Source: Ichthyophonus hoferi (taxonomy: Eukaryota; Opisthokonta; Ichthyosporea; Ichthyophonida; Ichthyophonidae). From it: a stretch of DNA of 10,204 nucleotides. The stretch is from the NCBI GenBank assembly GCA_002751075.1, contig NAOQ01001193.1, positions 1-10,204 on the forward strand. The letters run 5' to 3'. The notes below the pieces were generated by a model. That model was not told the origin of the DNA and searched no databases. It was given only the letters and a program-made list of their open reading frames with translations. This document shows positions 6,797 to 10,204 of the stretch, piece after piece. The stretch's first letter is position 1. Every line of letters begins with the position of its first letter. The position numbers and the translations under genes were made by a program.

Positions 6797-9700
6797 GTAA
6801 GTGGCATGTCTTTTTTTTTGTGGTGTCTGTGTGTGCACATACATATGTGTATATGCACTGCCTGTTTTACATGGTTCACATTTTTGGTTTGTTCACATTT
6901 TTGCTTTGCTTAATTTGTTTGCAATTTTTCTATTTTTTTTTCTTACCTTTTCTATTCGGGACTTGTGTTTCTCATAAAACCAATTCTTTTCAATACGACT
7001 AGTACTAATCCCAAGTTACTGATATTTTACTTGCTTAAAGATCAGTGCCTAAGTTTATTACTTATACCTTTTAATTGATATAATAAACTTTATTAACTCC
7101 CACCAGGTGGTAGACGAGGCTCTGGTAGGGTTTGCAGCCAGTCATCCAGGACTAGCGTTATTACCTGAATACAGAGGCAAGACTTCCCATGCTCCTATAT
7201 TCCTGTTCACCTTTGTTTTTTCTCATTGAACTGTTTTATTCACTTCTCTTTCACCCCTATTTATCTTCTAGTCAGAAATTTTTTCAATATATGTGACCTG
7301 TCCTGATTATGTAATATATGTGTTATCATTGTTTGCTTTAATCACGCTTTCTGAAATGATTTTGTGCAAGGATAAAGAGTGTAGGTGGCAAAAAATATAT
7401 TATAACATACATTACACCATTGCATTATAAAATGATACACTGTCCACAGGAGTTACTACCGGGTGTATACTTGGTTTGCCATTTTCTTTTTAAACATATT
7501 TTAACTAAATTCTTATGCCATTTTATTTGATTTTAGTTTTCAAAGTCACGATTGACCTTTTTCTGTATGTGTACTAACATAAACATATACTTATCTCTAC
7601 TCACATACATCCGTACACATGCACGAATATATATGGACCTTTGACTTCGACCTTTATATATATATATATAACCTCTATTGTCTATATATTTACGTACGTA
7701 TTAATACATACGGTCTCTGATGTCTTCATCCTGCAGTGCTATATCACAAGGATGCTGTAGACACCAAGGATACGCATGTGGCTGTCATTAGTGGAGGGGG
7801 TAGTGGACATGAGCCTGCTCATATTGGTATGTCATAGGATGATGCATATACCCATATAATTACACACAAACACACGCACACATATATACACACATACGTA
7901 CATCTAGTTCTTTACGTATTCTATCTTAATTTTCTTTACTATACATTATTTACACTTTAAAATCATTCTATCATCAAAGCCCAATTATATATTATTCTTC
8001 CAATATTAAGAAGAGAGAAAGAGCATGATGTAAACCAATAAAACGGGAACTATGACGTAAATTGTGTTAACAACAGTAATGACAGTAATGTTTTCATAAT
8101 TTTCAAGCACTCATATAGCAGTCTTTCCTTTATCTTGTAGGTTATGTAGGTAAAGGAATGCTGGCTGCTGCTGTGTGTGGGGATGTGTTTGCTTCGCCTA
8201 ATGCTAGGTATGGTATAGGATGGAATGGGTAGAGTTATGTTTTGTAGGTTATATTTTATTATTTGTAGGCTTGTACATATATATATATATATATAGATAT
8301 GTATACATTATTGCTAATTTTTCTCCATTTTTAACTATTATAACATATGCTATGCTAATCTATCATATAGAACACCTTGTTTATATAAGCTCAGGCAAAA
8401 TGCATTTATGCCCAACATTTATTCAGCTAACAAATACATGTGTATATCTGTCCGGTCAATGAACTGCATTATGCTTATAAACCCATTTAAATTACCTTTC
8501 TCACTACTATTTCTTCTCTACCATTTCTTTCTTTTAAAAATCAATGTTTTTTATTTCCTCGTATCAAATCATACTCTTTCATAAATATACCTACCAATGT
8601 AGTAACTTCATTTTAACCTATTCCTTTCACACTCTGTACCTTCATCTTTATGTCTTTTTCTATCTGCAGGCAGGTTCACGCAGCTATTAAGATGTGTGGT
8701 GGTAAGGCTGGTGTATTGCTAGTAGTCAAGTGCTATACAGGTGACCGCTTGCATTTTACATTAGCTGCTGAACGGGCTAGAGCCGAGGTATATAATTAGC
8801 ATATATACATACATATATATATACATATATAATTACATATATACTTACAATTATATCATTTTTATTTTTTTAGAAATGATAACTTTAAGTATGGTATGAT
8901 TAACTATGTTACACTATACTACTACAGGTATAGTATTATTAATCTTATTACCCTCCTATCAACCCTCTATGTTCTCAGGGTATTCCAGTGTCAGTTGTAG
9001 TAGTCAGCGATGACGTAGCTATCCCAGGACACTCTACTTCATTGGCTGGCAGGAGAGGCCTTTGTGGCACTGTAGTGGGTAATATATTATTCATTCCCTG
9101 TCATTTCACTGGCCGACTTAAGGTTATACGAAGGAATTGGTTTGGGGATTAGTTGTATATAAATATAAATGGGATCTGATTAAATATACAACATGAGCAT
9201 GGGTTTGGTATGTATATATTTGTTGTTAATCTAGCTATGTCTATGCATATATATTTAACTTTATTGACAAACGGCCAATTACATTTGTATATACAGTCAT
9301 GTAAATATTAAAAGGTCAATGCATGGGTGTTAGTCATAAGAATGCAACTACTAATACTAACTAATTATATTTCTTATTAGCTTATAAGGTGGCTGGTGCT
9401 CTAGCAGCAAGAGGGTAAGATCTGACACCTCTATATTATAAATTAAAATTTATATTTAATTGGTCTTTATATATATGTATGTATGTATATCCGCTTATAT
9501 GTTTGTTTACTTTTTAAGGTTTGTATATACAACTCTCTTTCTTTTTGTTGTATATTCATTTTGTATTATACACTCATATATATATATTAATGTCTTAACC
9601 ATTGGTCTATCTGTATTTACCACCTTCTCCCAAGACATATTATAGCATATATATATAATCTAAGAAGGAAAATAGAACGAATGTTTAGAATGCACGGCCA

Positions 9701-9910
9701 GAATGTGATATCCCAGGCAATTAATACATGTTTTACCATTGGGCCAACCCGTACTCTATCCTTGCAGAGCCACTCTACAAGAGGTAGAGGCCATAGCAAT
9801 TAGGGCAGGGGGTCAAGTGGGAAGCCTTAACGTGGCATTGGGACCTTGCTGTGCACCAGGCAAACAGCCATCTTTTACTATGGCTGCTACTGATATGGAG
9901 CTAGGGTTAG
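6761..9910 (+). CDS. TKFC: dihydroxyacetone kinase, DAK1/TKFC family, 5' part
   Basis: Proposed join: 6761-6796, 7107-7176, 7737-7826, 8141-8207, 8670-8787, 8979-9078, 9381-9414, 9768-9910, continuing past the window. It phosphorylates dihydroxyacetone and glyceraldehyde with ATP in the cytosol; animal TKFC also cyclises FAD to riboflavin cyclic phosphate. The visible 219 residues are the first part of the DhaK domain. They begin MSAKKIINEPS (human MTSKKLVNS) and include GGGSGHEPAH at 55-64 with the substrate-contacting His60, GKGM at 70-73, YTGDRL at 110-115 with Asp113, RARAEGIPV near 123-131, AGRRGLCGTV near 150-159, KVAGALA near 163-169, and a final ELGLG. The usual Asn before YTGD is Cys109. 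The second half of the DhaK domain, with the conserved His that binds the substrate covalently, and the DhaL ATP domain lie beyond the window (human about 575 residues). The symbol assumes an animal host. Confidence 0.93.
6797..7106 (+). other. DAK intron 1
   Basis: This phase-0 intron has 310 bases, from GTAAGT to a CTCCCACCAG acceptor. It contains T-rich and TG-rich stretches but no coding signal. Confidence 0.88.
7107..7176 (+). CDS. TKFC: DAK exon 2
   Basis: The exon encodes V13-R35 (VVDEALVGFAASHPGL..., ending LPEYR) and one base of Val36. It matches the family segment that precedes the Gly-rich loop. It ends AGAG|GCAAGA, a GC-type donor, which gives the phase needed for exon 3. Confidence 0.92.
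7177..7736 (+). other. DAK intron 2, GC-AG type
   Basis: This phase-1 intron of 560 bases starts with GCAAGA and ends with CATCCTGCAG. It contains a TA tract near 7655-7670. Confidence 0.88.
7737..7826 (+). CDS. TKFC: DAK exon 3 (GGGSGHEP loop)
   Basis: The exon completes Val36, encodes L37-I65, and gives one base of Gly66. It carries VAVISGGGSGHEPAHI; in DhaK proteins this loop contacts dihydroxyacetone, and its His is the one seen here as His60. Donor GTATGT at 7827. Confidence 0.96.
7827..8140 (+). other. DAK intron 3
   Basis: This phase-1 intron has 314 bases, from GTATGT to TATCTTGTAG, with a CA-rich repeat at about 7862-7890. Nothing else was recognised. Confidence 0.9.
7862..7890. 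repeat. CA-rich simple repeat in DAK intron 3
   Basis: This is an imperfect CA/CACA tract. A simple repeat with no sign of function. Confidence 0.7.
8141..8207 (+). CDS. TKFC: DAK exon 4
   Basis: The exon completes Gly66, encodes Y67-A87 (YVGKGMLAAAVCGDVFASPN...) and gives two bases of Arg88. GKGML and GDVFASP are strongly conserved in the family. Donor GTATGG at 8208, phase 2. Confidence 0.95.
8208..8669 (+). other. DAK intron 4 with TA microsatellite
   Basis: This phase-2 intron has 462 bases, from GTATGG to TATCTGCAG. A TA run lies at about 8276-8295. The open frame at 8220-8462 translates the intron and repeat and has no protein features. Confidence 0.9.
8276..8295. repeat. (TA)n microsatellite in DAK intron 4
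   Basis: TA dinucleotide run, almost perfect, within the intron. Confidence 0.88.
8670..8787 (+). CDS. TKFC: DAK exon 5 (YTGD motif)
   Basis: The exon completes Arg88 and encodes Q89-E127. GVLLVVKCYTGDRL aligns with the human VKNYTGDRL; Asp113 corresponds to the substrate-contacting Asp of DhaK, while the preceding Asn is Cys109. It ends AERARAE at a phase-0 GTATAT donor (8788). Confidence 0.95.
8788..8978 (+). other. DAK intron 5
   Basis: At 191 bases this is the shortest intron of the gene; it is phase 0, from GTATAT to TGTTCTCAG. The 5' part is a degenerate TA/CA repeat (about 8800-8845). Confidence 0.9.
8979..9078 (+). CDS. TKFC: DAK exon 6
   Basis: The exon encodes G128-V160 and one base of Ala161. 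It begins GIPVSVVVVSDDVA and ends AGRRGLCGTVV, both close to human TKFC (GIPVEMVVIGDD, AGRRGLCGTVL). Donor GTAATA at 9079. Confidence 0.95.
9079..9380 (+). other. DAK intron 6
   Basis: This phase-1 intron has 302 AT-rich bases, from GTAATA to TTCTTATTAG. Nothing else was recognised. Confidence 0.9.
9381..9414 (+). CDS. TKFC: DAK exon 7 (34 bases)
   Basis: This very short exon completes Ala161, encodes Y162-R171 (YKVAGALAAR) and gives two bases of Gly172. KVAGALA is invariant in the family (human HKVAGALAEAG), so the exon is secure despite its size. Donor GTAAGA at 9415, phase 2. It is easily missed by gene prediction. Confidence 0.93.
9415..9767 (+). other. DAK intron 7
   Basis: This phase-2 intron has 353 bases, from GTAAGA to CTATCCTTGCAG. 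It has TA/TG-rich stretches; open frames on both strands here look like chance. Confidence 0.9.
9768..9910 (+). CDS. TKFC: DAK exon 8 (last exon in window)
   Basis: The exon completes Gly172, encodes A173-L219 and gives one base of the next Gly. It includes ATLQEVEAIAIRAGG, GSLNVALGPCCAPGK and MELGL, matching human GTLGVSLSSCSVPGSK and ELGLG. The donor is GTGGGT at 9911, phase 1. The family continues with IHGE..G, expected in the next exon outside the window. Confidence 0.94.
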
Positions 9911-10204
9911 GTGGGTATAGGTCTGTATAGAAAGATAGATAAGTAGATAGATAGGTAGATAGATATATAAATGGATGGATGGATAGATAGACATATATGC
10001 TTGTGAATTTCCTTTACATATAGAGAGATAAGTGATATATCATGTTTCTGTGTATGTGGCCTTGGGGACTGGATACGTCATAACATTGAGATGGCGACGA
10101 TACATTTGTAGTATTACAATCAACTGGTATATAGGCACATACAATGACAATAACACACTCACGTACACCTATTGCTATACCCACACATATAAATACATAA
10201 AAAA
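9911..10204 (+). other. DAK intron 8, truncated by window end
   Basis: This intron starts with GTGGGT and has no acceptor followed by DAK sequence before the window ends. It contains the GATA-type repeat and then ordinary AT-rich sequence. Confidence 0.85.
9932..9991. repeat. imperfect GATA/GATG tetranucleotide repeat
   Basis: About 60 bases of TAGA/GATA units grade into GGAT units near 9972-9984 and back to TAGA. The order of unit variants suggests point change followed by local slippage. Confidence 0.9.

Noticed and set aside
6667-7002. Overlapping open frames on both strands
   Set aside because: They overlap the start and first intron of the kinase gene; the T-rich tract creates hydrophobic translation.
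8220-8462. 80-codon open frame on the + strand
   Set aside because: It lies wholly in DAK intron 4 and includes a TA repeat.
9739-9930. Open frame covering exon 8 with extra codons on both sides
   Set aside because: Only 9768-9910 matches the kinase family; the ends are intron sequence beyond the CAG acceptor and GTGGGT donor.

Overview
The window looks like nuclear DNA from an AT-rich animal genome. Two genes lie on the + strand, both split into short exons (34 to 143 coding bases) by introns of roughly 190 to 760 bases. Everything else is AT-rich non-coding DNA with TA, CA and GATA microsatellites. The Sec-decoding selenoprotein and the eukaryotic splice signals exclude bacteria, and argue against fungi and land plants. 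A compact, AT-rich invertebrate such as a sponge would fit, but the species is a guess.

Gene 1 (about 1323-4103) is read as selenoprotein S (SELENOS/VIMP). Six exons join in frame to a 174-residue protein with an N-terminal membrane segment, a charged Gln/Glu-rich helix, a Lys-rich linker and a Gly/Arg-rich tail. The tail ends Gly-Gly-UGA-Gly-stop. Human SELENOS ends the same way (GGUG), so the UGA at 4095-4097 is read as selenocysteine and the true stop is the TAA at 4101-4103. A good SECIS candidate lies at 4325-4390, followed by an AATAAA at 4525-4530.

From 4531 to about 6760 no gene is recognised. This stretch holds a diverged tandem duplication near 6000-6193, a short inverted repeat near 5021-5056, and a weak resemblance to the SELENOS exons near 4780-5005.

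Gene 2 (6761 to beyond the window end) is a dihydroxyacetone kinase of the DAK1/TKFC family. Eight exons encode the first 219 residues of the DhaK-type substrate-binding domain, and the last donor site at 9911 sends the gene off the right edge.

Each gene has one GC-AG intron, and many of the other donors read GTAT. The two genes have no evident shared pathway. The first is an ER membrane protein in ER-associated degradation, the second a cytosolic triose kinase, and they appear to be unrelated neighbours. The most unusual content is the recoded UGA with its SECIS. A conventional gene caller would stop at this UGA and lose the functional last two residues.
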